Below, piece after piece: positions 1 through 8,992 of a DNA stretch of 34,522 nucleotides. Each line of letters starts with the position of its first letter. Within the stretch, counting starts at the first letter, position 1. Where the stretch lies: positions 1-34,522 of the forward strand of contig QCBM01000007.1 of the NCBI GenBank assembly GCA_003281605.1. The letters are read 5' to 3'. Source of the DNA: Prochlorococcus sp. AG-347-I06 (lineage in GTDB: Bacteria; Cyanobacteriota; Cyanobacteriia; PCC-6307; Cyanobiaceae). Position numbers and translations under genes: made by a program. Under the pieces are notes generated by a model that searched no databases, was not told where the DNA came from, and worked only from the letters and a program-made list of their open reading frames with translations.

Positions 1-100
1 AATTTTAATCCTCAAATGTTTGTGTGTTATTCAAATTAATAAAATAAGATACATACACTATAGATTAAGTTAAAGTAAAAGATTAAAGAACCAATCTTAA

Positions 101-1687
101 ATGACAAAAGTTCTCATTACAGATCCAATTGATCAAACAGGAATCGATATTCTTTCACAAGTTGCTCAGGTTGATCAGAAGATAGGGATCTCAGACTCTG
201 AGCTAGCTTCCATTATTAAAGATTATGATGCTTTAATGATTCGCTCTGGGACTCAAGTGACTGAGGAAATTATTAACTCTTCAAGTAAACTGAGAATTAT
301 TGGAAGAGCAGGAGTTGGAGTTGATAATGTAGATGTTAAGGCTGCTACGCAAAAAGGAGTTCTTGTTGTTAATTCACCAGGGGGCAACACAATAGCTGCT
401 GCTGAACATACTATAGCTATGATGTTGGCTTTATCTAGACATATCCCAATTGCTAATAGTAGTACTTTGTCAGGTAAATGGGAAAGAAAGAAATTTGTTG
501 GTAATGAGCTTTATAAGAAAAAATTAGGTGTGGTAGGTTTAGGTAAAATTGGTGCTCATGTAGCGAAAGTTGCTAATGCATTAGGAATGGAAGTTTACGG
601 ATATGACCCCTATGTATCAACTGAAAGGGCTCAACAAATACAAGTTAAACTATCTGAACTAGATAATTTATTCAAACAATCTGATTATGTAACTTTGCAT
701 TTGCCTCGCACACCAGAGACAGAGAATTTAGTAAATATAGACGTACTTAAAAGTATGAAAAGTAGCGCAAAATTGATTAATTGTGCTCGAGGAGGCTTAA
801 TTGATGAAGAGGCATTAGCACAAGCTTTAAATCAACCATTGATTGCAGGTGCTGCAATAGATGTCTTTTCTAAAGAACCTTTGGAATCTAATTCACCACT
901 TTTGAAGGTTGAAAAGAATCTTATACTTACCCCACATTTAGGAGCATCTACACGCGAAGCTCAAGAAAATGTAGCTGTTGATGTTGCAGAACAAATAAGA
1001 GATGTCTTGCTTGGTTTATCTGCTAGAACTGCAGTAAATATTCCAGGTTTGAGTCCTGATATTATGGATAGTCTAAAACCTCATTTGCAGTTGGCTGAAA
1101 CAATGGGTCTGCTTATAAGCCAGCTTTCAGGTGGTCAGATTCAAAAACTAGAAGTAAAGCTTCAAGGTGAATTTGTTCAACATCCTTCTCAGCCATTAAT
1201 AATAGCTAGTCTAAAAGGTCTTCTAAGCAAAGCTTTGGGAGATAGAATTAATTATGTGAATGCCTCTCTAGAAGCAGATTCAAGAGGTATTTCGGTAGTC
1301 GAGAATAAAGATGAGGCGAGACCTGAATTTGCTAGTGGGTCGCTTCAGTTAACCACTTATGGAGATAATGGAGACCATAGCGTAGCAGGTAGCATTTTTG
1401 CTGATGGTGAATTAAGAATAATTAGTATTGATCAATATCCTGTTAATGTATCGCCAAGTAGATATATGTTGGTTACTAGGCACAGGGATATGCCTGGTAT
1501 TATTGGCAAGCTTGGTTCTTTATTAGGCAGCAACAATGTAAATATTGCCTCTATGCAAGTTGGGCGCAAAATTGTTAGAGGGGAAGCTGTTATGGTTCTA
1601 AGTATTGATGATCCAATTCCTAATAAGTTGCTTGATACCATTATTGAAGTAGAGGGAATTACCAACGCTAATCCAGTTACTCTATAA
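101..1687 (+). CDS. serA: D-3-phosphoglycerate dehydrogenase
   Basis: Catalyses the NAD-dependent oxidation of 3-phosphoglycerate to 3-phosphohydroxypyruvate, the first step of phosphorylated serine synthesis, in the cytosol. The 528-residue length fits the long SerA type. The order is an N-terminal substrate-binding half, a Rossmann domain with GLGKIG at 146-151, and the 2-hydroxyacid dehydrogenase catalytic triad R230 (in NCARGG), E259 (in KEPL) and H279 (in TPHLGAST). An intermediate regulatory domain follows, and an ACT domain occupies about 455-528 ([14 protein letters not shown]). The ACT domain suggests serine feedback, which is inferred from the family. The ATG at 101 is the first in-frame start in the window. 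The gene lies 17 nt upstream of prmA on the same strand and is probably co-transcribed with it. Confidence 0.97.
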   Translation: MTKVLITDPIDQTGIDILSQVAQVDQKIGISDSELASIIKDYDALMIRSGTQVTEEIINSSSKLRIIGRAGVGVDNVDVKAATQKGVLVVNSPGGNTIAAAEHTIAMMLALSRHIPIANSSTLSGKWERKKFVGNELYKKKLGVVGLGKIGAHVAKVANALGMEVYGYDPYVSTERAQQIQVKLSELDNLFKQSDYVTLHLPRTPETENLVNIDVLKSMKSSAKLINCARGGLIDEEALAQALNQPLIAGAAIDVFSKEPLESNSPLLKVEKNLILTPHLGASTREAQENVAVDVAEQIRDVLLGLSARTAVNIPGLSPDIMDSLKPHLQLAETMGLLISQLSGGQIQKLEVKLQGEFVQHPSQPLIIASLKGLLSKALGDRINYVNASLEADSRGISVVENKDEARPEFASGSLQLTTYGDNGDHSVAGSIFADGELRIISIDQYPVNVSPSRYMLVTRHRDMPGIIGKLGSLLGSNNVNIASMQVGRKIVRGEAVMVLSIDDPIPNKLLDTIIEVEGITNANPVTL

Positions 1688-1704
1688 AGAGGCCAGCTCT
1701 ATTA

Positions 1705-2616
1705 ATGGCAATTAAAGATTGGTATAAACTAACTTTTCTGATAGAAAGTGATTCTGAAGAAATTATTATTTGGAAGTTAAATGAGCTGGGAATATTTAGT
1801 TTTTCATTTGAATATTTTATTAAAAATGAAAATAAAAAAGAGGTGAATATATGGCTTCCAAGAGATGATTGGGGCGAGACTTCTAGAAGTAGTTTTGAAA
1901 AAGTAATTAGCAAACTTTTAAACATTAATGCACCTAATAGTCAATTTTTTGACTGGAGTATTATTAAAGAGGAGGATTGGTTGACAAGCTGGAAGAAATA
2001 TTGGGCACCTGAATTAGTAGGAAATCATCTTTTAATATTGCCTTGTTGGATGAATCTAAATGAAAAATTTAAAGATAAAAAAATCATAAAAATTGATCCT
2101 GGAGCAGCCTTTGGTACAGGAAGTCACCCTTCGACTTATCTTTGCTTGGAAAAAATGGAGAATATTTTCTTTTTTGATAAAAAGATATTAGATATTGGGA
2201 GTGGTAGCGGGATTTTGAGTGTCGCCGCAAGATTGCTTGGCGCTAAGGAGGTTTATGCAGTGGATAATGATTATTTAGCTATAAATTCAACAAAATCTAA
2301 TTTCCAACTAAATTTCGGTGATTTAAATAATTTAAATACATATTTGGGATCTTTTAATGAGGTAATTTTAAACAATCAACTCACACAATTTGATTTTGTT
2401 TTATGCAATATTCTTGCCGAGGTAATAAAAGGAATGATTCCAAATATTTATAAGTGCTTGAGAAACAATGGGGAAGTCATTTTCAGTGGAATTCTCAATT
2501 CGCAAAAGGATGAAATTATAAAAATATTAATTCAGAATGACTTGAAATTATTGGATGTATCAACTAGAAAAGATTGGGCATGCATTTCTGCGCAAAAAGC
2601 CAGTAATTCAACCTAA
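1705..2616 (+). CDS. prmA: Ribosomal protein L11 methyltransferase
   Basis: Trimethylates ribosomal protein L11 using S-adenosylmethionine. The 303-residue protein has the two-part PrmA layout: an N-terminal L11-recognition domain (about 1-90, with the WGETSRSS region), then a class I methyltransferase fold. Visible motifs are [15 protein letters not shown] at about 131-145, which is characteristic of PrmA, SAM motif I DIGSGSG at 163-169, and CNILAEV further on in the place of the family's catalytic-loop motif. The ATG at 1705 begins 17 nt after the serA stop, so the two are probably one transcript. Nothing is odd apart from very high lysine and asparagine content, as expected at this base composition. 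Confidence 0.95.
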   Translation: MAIKDWYKLTFLIESDSEEIIIWKLNELGIFSFSFEYFIKNENKKEVNIWLPRDDWGETSRSSFEKVISKLLNINAPNSQFFDWSIIKEEDWLTSWKKYWAPELVGNHLLILPCWMNLNEKFKDKKIIKIDPGAAFGTGSHPSTYLCLEKMENIFFFDKKILDIGSGSGILSVAARLLGAKEVYAVDNDYLAINSTKSNFQLNFGDLNNLNTYLGSFNEVILNNQLTQFDFVLCNILAEVIKGMIPNIYKCLRNNGEVIFSGILNSQKDEIIKILIQNDLKLLDVSTRKDWACISAQKASNST

Positions 2617-2750
2617 GTATAAGTTTTTCTTATAGATACTCTTTCATACATTTTATTGTGTCATTTTTTACTTCAAAATCTCACATATCTACTCAATCGA
2701 TGTTAAAAATGTATTTGATAGGTATTAATTACCAACAATTTTTTATTTAA

Positions 2751-3050
2751 ATGGCTTCTTACAAAGTTACACTCATCAACGAAGGTGAAGGTCTCAATTC
2801 AACTATTGAAGTACCTGATGATCAGTACATCCTCGACGCTGCTGAAGAACAAGGTATCGACCTTCCTTATTCCTGCAGAGCTGGAGCATGTTCAACATGT
2901 GCTGGAAAAGTTACTTCAGGAAGTGTTGATCAGTCGGATCAAAGTTTCTTAGATGATGACCAACTAGAAGCTGGTTTTGTTCTTACATGTGTTGCTTATC
3001 CAACATCTGATGTAACAATTACAACTCATGCTGAGGAAGAATTGTATTAA
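2751..3050 (+). CDS. petF: Plant-type [2Fe-2S] ferredoxin
   Basis: Soluble electron carrier that accepts electrons from photosystem I and passes them to FNR, thioredoxin reductase, nitrite reductase and others. The 99-residue length is standard. The four iron ligands C42, C47, C50 and C80 have the classic spacing (CX4CX2CX29C) within [12 protein letters not shown] and LTCVAYP. The protein is acidic, with an EEELY-like C-terminus typical of photosynthetic PetF. Codon use is visibly richer in G/C third positions at the 5' end than in the neighbours, consistent with high expression (inferred). It has its own 134-nt upstream spacer and is followed by a strong intrinsic terminator, so it is probably monocistronic. 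Confidence 0.97.
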   Translation: MASYKVTLINEGEGLNSTIEVPDDQYILDAAEEQGIDLPYSCRAGACSTCAGKVTSGSVDQSDQSFLDDDQLEAGFVLTCVAYPTSDVTITTHAEEELY

Positions 3051-3095
3051 TTATAAAAAATTAACTTTTCAAAGTTGATTATTCATTATTTCTCT

Positions 3096-3122
3096 GCCAC
3101 CCTCTATGAAGGTGGCTTTTTT
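3096..3122 (+). terminator. Intrinsic terminator after petF
   Basis: A perfect 6-bp stem, GCCACC (3096-3101) pairing with GGTGGC (3111-3116), has a 9-nt loop and is followed directly by six T residues (3117-3122). It lies 45 nt past the petF stop. The GC-rich stem stands out sharply from the surrounding AT-rich DNA. The next gene begins only 4 nt beyond the T run. Confidence 0.88.
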
Positions 3123-3126
3123 GTAA

Positions 3127-3495
3127 ATGAATAAATTTGAATTTTTCAAGACTGGCAGTGTTCAATCAAGTTATGGAGGTCAGTACAGTTATAAGGTAAT
3201 TGGTCCATGTTGCAGACTTTATGATAGGGAAGAGCTACCTTGGCCCTGCTCAAGGCTTGCTTGGAGAAGTAAGGAGCCTAGTTGGAGAAGAATAGGGTCT
3301 AGATTTGTTGCTGATATGGCTTCAAGAAAATGCCCATCTTACTCAGTACAGATATTGGAGCCAGGATCAAAACCTGTGGAGACAGTTATAACTTTTTTTT
3401 CGAAGAAATTTTCTTCTGATATACAAGAATGGTGGTATAGCAAAAAACCAGACTCAAAAGAGCCTGGTAATATCTTCCCATCTGAAGTTAGTTAG
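3127..3495 (+). CDS. Conserved-looking small protein of unknown function
   Basis: I do not recognise this 122-residue protein. It is basic and aromatic. It has paired cysteines (GPCCRLYDR at about 27-35), further Cys at about 40 and 69, and many Trp residues (LPWPCSRLAWRSKEPSWRR, and EWWYS near residue 100). There is no signal peptide or membrane segment. The reading frame fills the whole space between the petF terminator and the opposite-strand gene, and its composition is not random, so I regard it as a real gene. The ATG at 3127 sits 4 nt after the petF terminator T run. Expression would therefore need readthrough or a transcript starting almost at the codon. The Cys/Trp pattern could suit a small photosystem- or phycobilin-associated protein, but this is a guess. 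Confidence 0.75.
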   Translation: MNKFEFFKTGSVQSSYGGQYSYKVIGPCCRLYDREELPWPCSRLAWRSKEPSWRRIGSRFVADMASRKCPSYSVQILEPGSKPVETVITFFSKKFSSDIQEWWYSKKPDSKEPGNIFPSEVS

Positions 3496-3504
3496 CTTTA
3501 AATC

Positions 3505-4053
3505 TTATGCTTTTGGCTTGGGAGGCATGTAACCTTTTAAGCCAGAACATTCTAAGCTGTCGACTGTATTTACACCTGTTTGTGAATTGGTACCTGTTGC
3601 TCTTTCGCAAAGAGATTTTCTTGTCTTTAAATCAAGGTTTGCGTCAGTAAAGTCAGCTCCATCAATAATTGCTCCATCAAATACACTTTTCATTAGCTCA
3701 CCATTAGTAAGATTTGCGTCTGTAAAATCAGCATTATCAAAGCGTGTTGCATATGCAATGAGGTCTGTCATATTTGCTCCTTTAAAACTAGAGTTTTTTG
3801 CAGTTGTTACGCTCATATAGGCACCTTGAAGATTAGCTTCTCCTAAATCTTGATTAGATAAATCATATTTAACATATTCAGTATTATGAAGGTCGGCACC
3901 GTGAAGATCATCTTTTAGAACGTCAACTGATGAAGGATCACTAGGATATAGTGCATTTGCAGAGATTGGATTAATAAGTAAACCAATAATTAATGGAAGA
4001 AAAATAAATAGTCTTTTACAAGACTTATGTAGTGATGAAAAAATAGAAACCAT
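3505..4053 (-). CDS. Secreted (thylakoid-lumen type) pentapeptide-repeat protein
   Basis: An N-terminal signal peptide (basic KSCKR, a hydrophobic core FIFLPLIIGLL, and a likely cleavage after SANA) precedes degenerate A(D/N)LXX repeats, for example ADLHN, ANLQG, ANMTD, ADFTD, ANLTN and ADFTD. These predict a short right-handed quadrilateral beta-helix. The C-terminus has two cysteines, in SLCERATG and SLECSGL, resembling lumenal pentapeptide proteins of cyanobacteria and chloroplasts where such a pair can form a disulfide (family knowledge; the bond here is inferred). The ATG at 4053 gives a normal signal-peptide length. An in-frame ATG at 4107 would add 18 residues and cannot be excluded. 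It lies just downstream of rnz on the same strand. The biochemical function is unknown. Confidence 0.85.
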   Translation of the reverse strand: MVSIFSSLHKSCKRLFIFLPLIIGLLINPISANALYPSDPSSVDVLKDDLHGADLHNTEYVKYDLSNQDLGEANLQGAYMSVTTAKNSSFKGANMTDLIAYATRFDNADFTDANLTNGELMKSVFDGAIIDGADFTDANLDLKTRKSLCERATGTNSQTGVNTVDSLECSGLKGYMPPKPKA

Positions 4054-4139
4054 TTCGATCAACATCAATATAGAAAACCTATGACCATTATTCCATGGGT
4101 TGGTCATTTACAACGCTCCTGCTAACGAACTGTTGCAGT

Positions 4140-5078
4140 TTATTTTATTTCTGCCGTTAGAAAATCTTTTGCAAGTTCAGTATTTGGAAATACTTTTTGA
4201 GCCTCTTTAAGCAAATCGCTTGGCGTGATTGCATTTTTATTGGTGTATCGTGGACTTAAATGAGTAATAATTAATTTTTTTGTGTTAGATAATAATGCTG
4301 TATTGGCAGCCATGATTGTTGTGGAATGTAATTTTTCGTAGGCCATGCTTTCATCCTCCTCTGAAAAAGTCGATTCATGTACAAGTAAATCGGCATTTTT
4401 TGATAGTGAAACAGCTGATTCGCTAAACACTGTATCTGTGCAATAAACAAAACTTTCACCTTTTCTAGGAGGTCCACAGAATTCTTTCCCATCGAATGAC
4501 CTACCATCCGCTAATACGACTTTTTTACCTCGTTGCAGTTCTGAATAAATTGGGCCAGGTGCTATTTTTAGAGCCTCTGCTTTTTTGATATCAAATATAC
4601 CTGGCTTATCTTTTTCACTTACCCTATAACCATAAGCAGGTATTTTATGTTTAAGGCAGGCACAATTTACTTTTATTTTGTTGTTTTCAAATAGAATTTT
4701 ATTTTCTGATGCAAAATTTTCAACTTCCACAAAATTTAGTGGGAAAGACAATTTGCAAAAACTACTTTTAAGTGCTGAATTTATAAAACCTCGTAATTCT
4801 GAAGGACCGTAAATTTCAATACCATCACTATTTCCTGACAAACCTAGGGTAGCCAATAGTCCAGGTAAACCATAAATATGATCCCCATGCATATGCGTAA
4901 TAAATATTTTCTTGATTTGCGAAGATTTAATATTGCTCTTCATTATTTGATGTTGCGTTCCTTCTCCACAATCAAAAAGCCAAACTTCTGATGACTGTGA
5001 TAATTTAAGCGCTAGGGAAGAAACATTTCTCGTTAAGGACGGGACTCCTGAGCTTGTTCCTAGGAAGGTGATGTTCAC
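4140..5078 (-). CDS. rnz: Ribonuclease Z (tRNA 3' processing endonuclease)
   Basis: Metallo-beta-lactamase-fold endonuclease that cuts tRNA precursors after the discriminator base. This matters in a genome where the CCA end is not encoded, as in the tRNA-Gly of this window. The 312-residue length matches the short RNase Z form. The zinc-binding motif is HMHGDH at 62-67 (H62, H64, D66, H67), preceded by the N-terminal FLGTSSGVP and DCGEGTQHQ at 36-44. Further ligand-bearing motifs are [25 protein letters not shown] and ITHLSPRY near the C-terminus. The ATG at 5078 gives the canonical MNITFLGT start. The pentapeptide-repeat gene follows on the same strand. Confidence 0.96.
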   Translation of the reverse strand: MNITFLGTSSGVPSLTRNVSSLALKLSQSSEVWLFDCGEGTQHQIMKSNIKSSQIKKIFITHMHGDHIYGLPGLLATLGLSGNSDGIEIYGPSELRGFINSALKSSFCKLSFPLNFVEVENFASENKILFENNKIKVNCACLKHKIPAYGYRVSEKDKPGIFDIKKAEALKIAPGPIYSELQRGKKVVLADGRSFDGKEFCGPPRKGESFVYCTDTVFSESAVSLSKNADLLVHESTFSEEDESMAYEKLHSTTIMAANTALLSNTKKLIITHLSPRYTNKNAITPSDLLKEAQKVFPNTELAKDFLTAEIK

Positions 5079-5166
5079 TTATATTAATATTGTTGTTTTT
5101 TTATCTGGATTAAATTTAGACTTTTAGTGAAATTAAGGCAATTTCAAAATTTGTTTTTCAAACAAA

Positions 5167-6549
5167 GTGATATTAAAGATTATAAAAACCACCCATAACT
5201 TTTGTTTAATAAGTATATTAATTTTTTGTTTTTCCCAGAACCGAGCTTTATCAGCTTCAAGAGAACCTACCATAAGTGTTTTAATTTTAAAAGACAAAAA
5301 AATTAGAATTAGGTCAGATAAATCAATTCCATTAACAATCAAAGGTCAAAGATTTTCAAATAAAAAAATTAAAGGTTTAACTTTAAAAAAACAAAATAAT
5401 AGAACTACTTTAATTTTTGACAAGAATAAACAAAAAATTTATGACTTGAAAAATGAGGATAAATTTGTAGTGAGGTCCTCAGATAGAAGAGGCATTTGGG
5501 TTGGTCAGAAAAGATACGCAGGTAAATTGAACATTTTTATAAGTGATAATCAAATATTGGTAGTTAATGTTCTTGGGATTGAGAAGTATCTCAGTAGTGT
5601 TGTTGGTTCAGAAATGCCCCCTAAATGGCCTTTGGAAGCATTAAAAGCTCAAGCTATCGCATCTAGAACTTATGCTTTGAAGCAAAAAGGAAATCCCCTA
5701 TACGATATTGATTCGACAAATATGAATCAGGTCTATATAGGACTTGAGGCTGGGACACATAAAACTAAAAGAGCAGTAAACAGCACAAGATCATTAGTTT
5801 TGACATATAAAAATAAATTAATTAATGCTTTATTTCATAGTAGTTCGGCTGGTATGACAGAAAATAGCCAAGATGTATGGAAAAATAAATATCCATATTT
5901 ATCAAGTGTTAAAGACTTTGATAAAAATAATCCAAAACTTCGGTGGAATAAAAAGTTTTCAAAGTCTCAATTGCAAAATCTATTCCCAACCATTGGAGGA
6001 ATTAATAAAATTGAAATTTTAAATGTAACAAGTACGGGTCGAGTAAAAAATGTGAGAATTCATGGTGAATTTGGAACTGATCAAATTTCAGGAGTTGATA
6101 TTCGAAAAAGAATGAACCTCAAAAGTACTTTAGTAAGATTTCAATTTATCGAAGATAATGATTCTATATCTAGTGATGAGAGCCATAAAGTATTACCAGC
6201 AAATTTATCAGAAAATGAACCTCTTACCTATATTGTTCGAGTTGGAGATAGCTTGATACTTATAGCTGATCAATATGACGTAAGCGTTGAATCATTAGTT
6301 GCCTTAAATAATATTAAAGATCCATCATTTATAAATATAGGTCAAAGATTATTAGTTCCAAAAAATTCTCCTAATTCATTATCTACAAACAAGATTTTAG
6401 TAGTTTCGGGATATGGAGCTGGCCACGGAGTGGGTATGAGTCAATGGGGTGCTAAATATATGGCAAATAAGGGAGAAAAAGCAAATGTCATCCTAAAATA
6501 CTTTTATAAAGGAGTTGAAATAAAACCGTTTAAAAAATATTTTTTATAA
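5167..6549 (+). CDS. Secreted SpoIID/LytB-domain protein with embedded LysM
   Basis: A likely peptidoglycan-acting protein exported from the cytosol. Residues 1-30 form a signal peptide (LISILIFCFSQNRALSA). The SpoIID-type catalytic region follows, with SEMPP around E149, then LKAQAIASRTYAL, NQVYIG and SSAGMTENS. A LysM carbohydrate-binding module occupies 355-398 (VRVGDSLILIADQYDV ... IGQRLLVPK). The closing SpoIID motif GAGHGVGMSQWGAKYMA (H420) comes after the LysM, so the LysM is inserted inside the SpoIID domain. SpoIID of Bacillus is a lytic transglycosylase, and cyanobacterial homologues are probably wall-remodelling enzymes because these cells do not sporulate. The start is GTG at 5167; I see no in-frame ATG that keeps the signal peptide. 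It converges on truB with a 5-nt gap. Confidence 0.9.
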   Translation: MILKIIKTTHNFCLISILIFCFSQNRALSASREPTISVLILKDKKIRIRSDKSIPLTIKGQRFSNKKIKGLTLKKQNNRTTLIFDKNKQKIYDLKNEDKFVVRSSDRRGIWVGQKRYAGKLNIFISDNQILVVNVLGIEKYLSSVVGSEMPPKWPLEALKAQAIASRTYALKQKGNPLYDIDSTNMNQVYIGLEAGTHKTKRAVNSTRSLVLTYKNKLINALFHSSSAGMTENSQDVWKNKYPYLSSVKDFDKNNPKLRWNKKFSKSQLQNLFPTIGGINKIEILNVTSTGRVKNVRIHGEFGTDQISGVDIRKRMNLKSTLVRFQFIEDNDSISSDESHKVLPANLSENEPLTYIVRVGDSLILIADQYDVSVESLVALNNIKDPSFINIGQRLLVPKNSPNSLSTNKILVVSGYGAGHGVGMSQWGAKYMANKGEKANVILKYFYKGVEIKPFKKYFL

Positions 6550-6554
6550 AAAAA

Positions 6555-7472
6555 TTATTTTGCATTAAGGACCAATTTTGGATTTATATTAGTTTGTTCT
6601 TTATTAAAAAAGCCTATACCAAGAAGATTTTTTCCTTTGTCTAATACTTTTATAGGTTTTTCATAATCAAAAGTTTTGCTTTCTTTAAAGTAATTAGTGT
6701 CAACCTTAATCGCTCTTCCAGTTTGCCAAAAATTTATTTCTTCTTCTTTATCCAAGACTAATGTTGAAATGTGACTAAGAGCAGAAATTGTTGGAATAAT
6801 AAGTTGTGATGTTTTATTTTTCTCTTTTTCTATATCTGATATTTTTATGGAATGTTTTTCATCAAAGCCACAAGCTGAAATTCTTTTTAGTTGTAGAAGG
6901 CAACCCTCTGAATTGAGAATTTCACCCAAATCTCTTGCAATTGATCTTATGTATGTGCCAGCTGAACATTTGATTTTTATTTCTATGATTCCGTTTATTT
7001 GGTCCCATTTCATTAAAATAAGTTCTTCTATTTTTACTTCTCTTGGTGCTAATTCAAAAACTTCATTCCTGAAAGATTTCTTATAAGCTCTCTCACCATT
7101 AACGTGCACACTAGATACTTTCGGCGGAATTTGTTTAATAATTCCTCTAAATCTATTTAAGTATTGATCTAATTTTTCATCATTGATTTTAGGCCAACTT
7201 TTTTGATTAATTATTTCTCCGTGAATATCATCAGTGTTAGTTCTTATCCCTAATTTAATTTGTCCTATGTAAGTTTTACCCTGAGGGAGATATTGAATAA
7301 ATCTTGTTGCACTGCCTATAGCGATTGGTAATATTCCTATAACTTCTGGGTCAAGAGTTCCTGTGTGACCGACCTTTTTTGTATTAAATAACTTCCTTAT
7401 TTGTTTAACGCAATCATGAGAGGTGCAGCCTTTATTTTTATTAATTACTAAGAATCCATCTTTAGTTTCCAT
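6555..7472 (-). CDS. truB: tRNA pseudouridine-55 synthase
   Basis: Converts U55 in the T-loop of tRNAs to pseudouridine. The catalytic aspartate is D41 in [10 protein letters not shown]. Other family motifs are [10 protein letters not shown] at the N-terminus, [30 protein letters not shown], and [14 protein letters not shown]. The 305-residue length and the C-terminal extension (about 230-305, PUA-like) fit the bacterial TruB form. The ATG at 7472 gives a normal N-terminus. It is divergent from the methyltransferase at 7549 and convergent with the SpoIID-like gene. It is probably transcribed alone. Confidence 0.95.
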   Translation of the reverse strand: METKDGFLVINKNKGCTSHDCVKQIRKLFNTKKVGHTGTLDPEVIGILPIAIGSATRFIQYLPQGKTYIGQIKLGIRTNTDDIHGEIINQKSWPKINDEKLDQYLNRFRGIIKQIPPKVSSVHVNGERAYKKSFRNEVFELAPREVKIEELILMKWDQINGIIEIKIKCSAGTYIRSIARDLGEILNSEGCLLQLKRISACGFDEKHSIKISDIEKEKNKTSQLIIPTISALSHISTLVLDKEEEINFWQTGRAIKVDTNYFKESKTFDYEKPIKVLDKGKNLLGIGFFNKEQTNINPKLVLNAK

Positions 7473-7548
7473 TTTTAATATTAAGAATACTTTGAGAAAG
7501 ATTTATAACCATCCTATGATTTTGATATTGGAAATTTAGAGAAAGAAA

Positions 7549-8289
7549 TTGAAAAACAATAATTTTATTTTAAAAGAGTTTTTAGACAATGCTTTTAATT
7601 TGAAATCACACTTAATGGAATACTTGTCTATTAGAGAGTGTGATTTAGATGGATTCCTTGCAAATGCAAAGATGAATTTAGCAAATTCACATCCTGGAGA
7701 TGCTTTGAATGATGTTTCAGATTTTTATACTGAAATAGTTGGAGATCGGCATGTAGCTGATTTAGCTGCTTGGCACATCACAAGCAAGGCCTACATCGCT
7801 GATACTTTAAAACTTCAGCAGAGATTTTCTAGAGATTTGGTTTTAGATTTTGGAGGAGGTATTGGAACGCATGCCCTAGCTAACGCTATGTCTTCAAAAG
7901 TTGAGCATGTTTTTTTTGTAGATATTAATGAGACAAATAGAAACTTTGTTGAATACAGGGCTAAGAAATTAGGAGTCGAAAAAAAACTTACTTTTTGCAA
8001 GACAATTCAAGATACAAAAATATTGAAATTTGATACTATAATTTGCCTTGATGTTTTAGAACATCTTGCAGATCCAGCTTCTCAAATTAATCATTTTAGT
8101 GAAATTATGGATAGTAATTCTATTGCTCTATTCAATTGGTATTTCTACAAAGGAGATAACAATGAATATCCTTTTCATATTGATGATAGTGAAATTGTTG
8201 AAAAGTTTTTTGAGACTCTTCAATCAAAATTTCTAGAGGTATTTCATCCTATTCTTATAACTACAAGAGCTTATAAAAAAATTAGATAG
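7549..8289 (+). CDS. Class I SAM-dependent methyltransferase, substrate unknown
   Basis: The 246-residue protein carries a Rossmann-type SAM motif I ([15 protein letters not shown] at about 98-112), a motif II acidic end (FFVDINE) and a motif IV-like segment ([14 protein letters not shown]) that resembles the Methyltransf_11/UbiE superfamily. The N-terminal 90 residues, with [19 protein letters not shown], probably form a helical substrate cap. The substrate cannot be told from the sequence. The start is TTG at 7549, preceded by a purine run GAGAAAGAA. An ATG reading upstream at 7516 meets a stop, and an internal ATG at 7615 would lose 22 residues. The last 8 nt overlap the 3' end of rpmA on the other strand. 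Confidence 0.85.
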   Translation: MKNNNFILKEFLDNAFNLKSHLMEYLSIRECDLDGFLANAKMNLANSHPGDALNDVSDFYTEIVGDRHVADLAAWHITSKAYIADTLKLQQRFSRDLVLDFGGGIGTHALANAMSSKVEHVFFVDINETNRNFVEYRAKKLGVEKKLTFCKTIQDTKILKFDTIICLDVLEHLADPASQINHFSEIMDSNSIALFNWYFYKGDNNEYPFHIDDSEIVEKFFETLQSKFLEVFHPILITTRAYKKIR

Positions 8290-8542
8290 CTATATTAACT
8301 CTTTTTCTATTTCTTAAATTCCGTTTAATGCTTTCGAAACTTACAGTTCCTTCTTTAAGTGCATAAAGGGTGTCATCTTTACCTTTACCAACATTGTTTC
8401 CTGGCAAAAATGATGTACCTCTTTGGCGAATTAAAATTGATCCAGCAGTTACTTTTTCTCCACCATAAGCTTTGACACCCAGTCTTTTGGAATTTGAATC
8501 TCGACCGTTTCTTGTAGAACCTGTTCCTTTTTTATGTGCCAT
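8282..8542 (-). CDS. rpmA: 50S ribosomal protein L27
   Basis: Basic 86-residue ribosomal protein whose N-terminus reaches the peptidyl-transferase centre. [20 protein letters not shown] is the family N-terminus, without the short cleavable leader seen in Firmicutes. [15 protein letters not shown] and [11 protein letters not shown] follow in the expected order. It lies 9 nt downstream of rplU in the conserved rplU-rpmA operon. Its 3' end overlaps the convergent methyltransferase gene by 8 nt. Confidence 0.97.
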   Translation of the reverse strand: MAHKKGTGSTRNGRDSNSKRLGVKAYGGEKVTAGSILIRQRGTSFLPGNNVGKGKDDTLYALKEGTVSFESIKRNLRNRKRVNIAI

Positions 8543-8551
8543 TAGAAATTT

Positions 8552-8992
8552 TTAATTTGTTGATTTTTCTGATTTTGGTTTAGCTTCCTTTTTAACAGTA
8601 TCTTTTTTCGAAGAAGACTTAGGAGTAGCTTTACCTATTGATATAGATTTTACCATAACTCTTGTAAGTTCTTGTCTATGACCCATTTTTCTTCTTGTCT
8701 TTTTTTTCGGACGCATCTTATATACAATAATTTTCTTATCTCTTTTATGGGAAACTACTTCTAATTCAATTTTGGCGTCCTTAACATAAGGTTTCCCAAC
8801 AGTAATAGAGTCTTTGTCCTTTAAAAGTAAAACTTTTTCAAGTGTTATTTTATCTTTCTCTTTTGCATTTAACCTGTCTATGTCATAGTATCTATTAACT
8901 TCGAACCAAAATTGTTGACCCGAAGTTTCTGCTATCGCGTACAATTCATTACTTTTTAGAGAATTGTTTGAGGAGTTTTTAGAATTTGCCAT
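8552..8992 (-). CDS. rplU: 50S ribosomal protein L21 with lysine-rich tail
   Basis: The L21 core is visible from YAIAETSGQQFWFEVNRYYD through VLLLKDKDSITVGKPYV and KMRPKKKTRRKMGHRQ to LTRVMVKSI. At 146 residues it is longer than the bacterial norm of about 103. An asparagine/serine-rich lead of about 15 residues precedes the core, and a Lys/Ser/Glu-rich tail of about 30 residues (from about 117) follows it. Such tails are low-complexity and probably extend from the ribosome surface (inferred). It is the first gene of rplU-rpmA and divergent from kaiB across a 141-nt spacer. Confidence 0.96.
   Translation of the reverse strand: MANSKNSSNNSLKSNELYAIAETSGQQFWFEVNRYYDIDRLNAKEKDKITLEKVLLLKDKDSITVGKPYVKDAKIELEVVSHKRDKKIIVYKMRPKKKTRRKMGHRQELTRVMVKSISIGKATPKSSSKKDTVKKEAKPKSEKSTN

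Noticed and set aside
1677-1925. 82-codon minus-strand frame over the serA-prmA junction
   Set aside because: Overlaps the well-supported 5' part of prmA; the hydrophobic-looking translation arises from antisense Lys/Glu codons.
3562-3920. Repeated GTCAGTAAAGTCAGC-like units as a possible DNA repeat array or CRISPR
   Set aside because: They are the coding reflection of degenerate pentapeptide repeats; spacing is multiples of 15 nt and no spacer-repeat structure exists.
5167-6549. SpoIID similarity as evidence of sporulation
   Set aside because: SpoIID/LytB domains occur widely in cyanobacteria as wall enzymes; no other sporulation gene is present.
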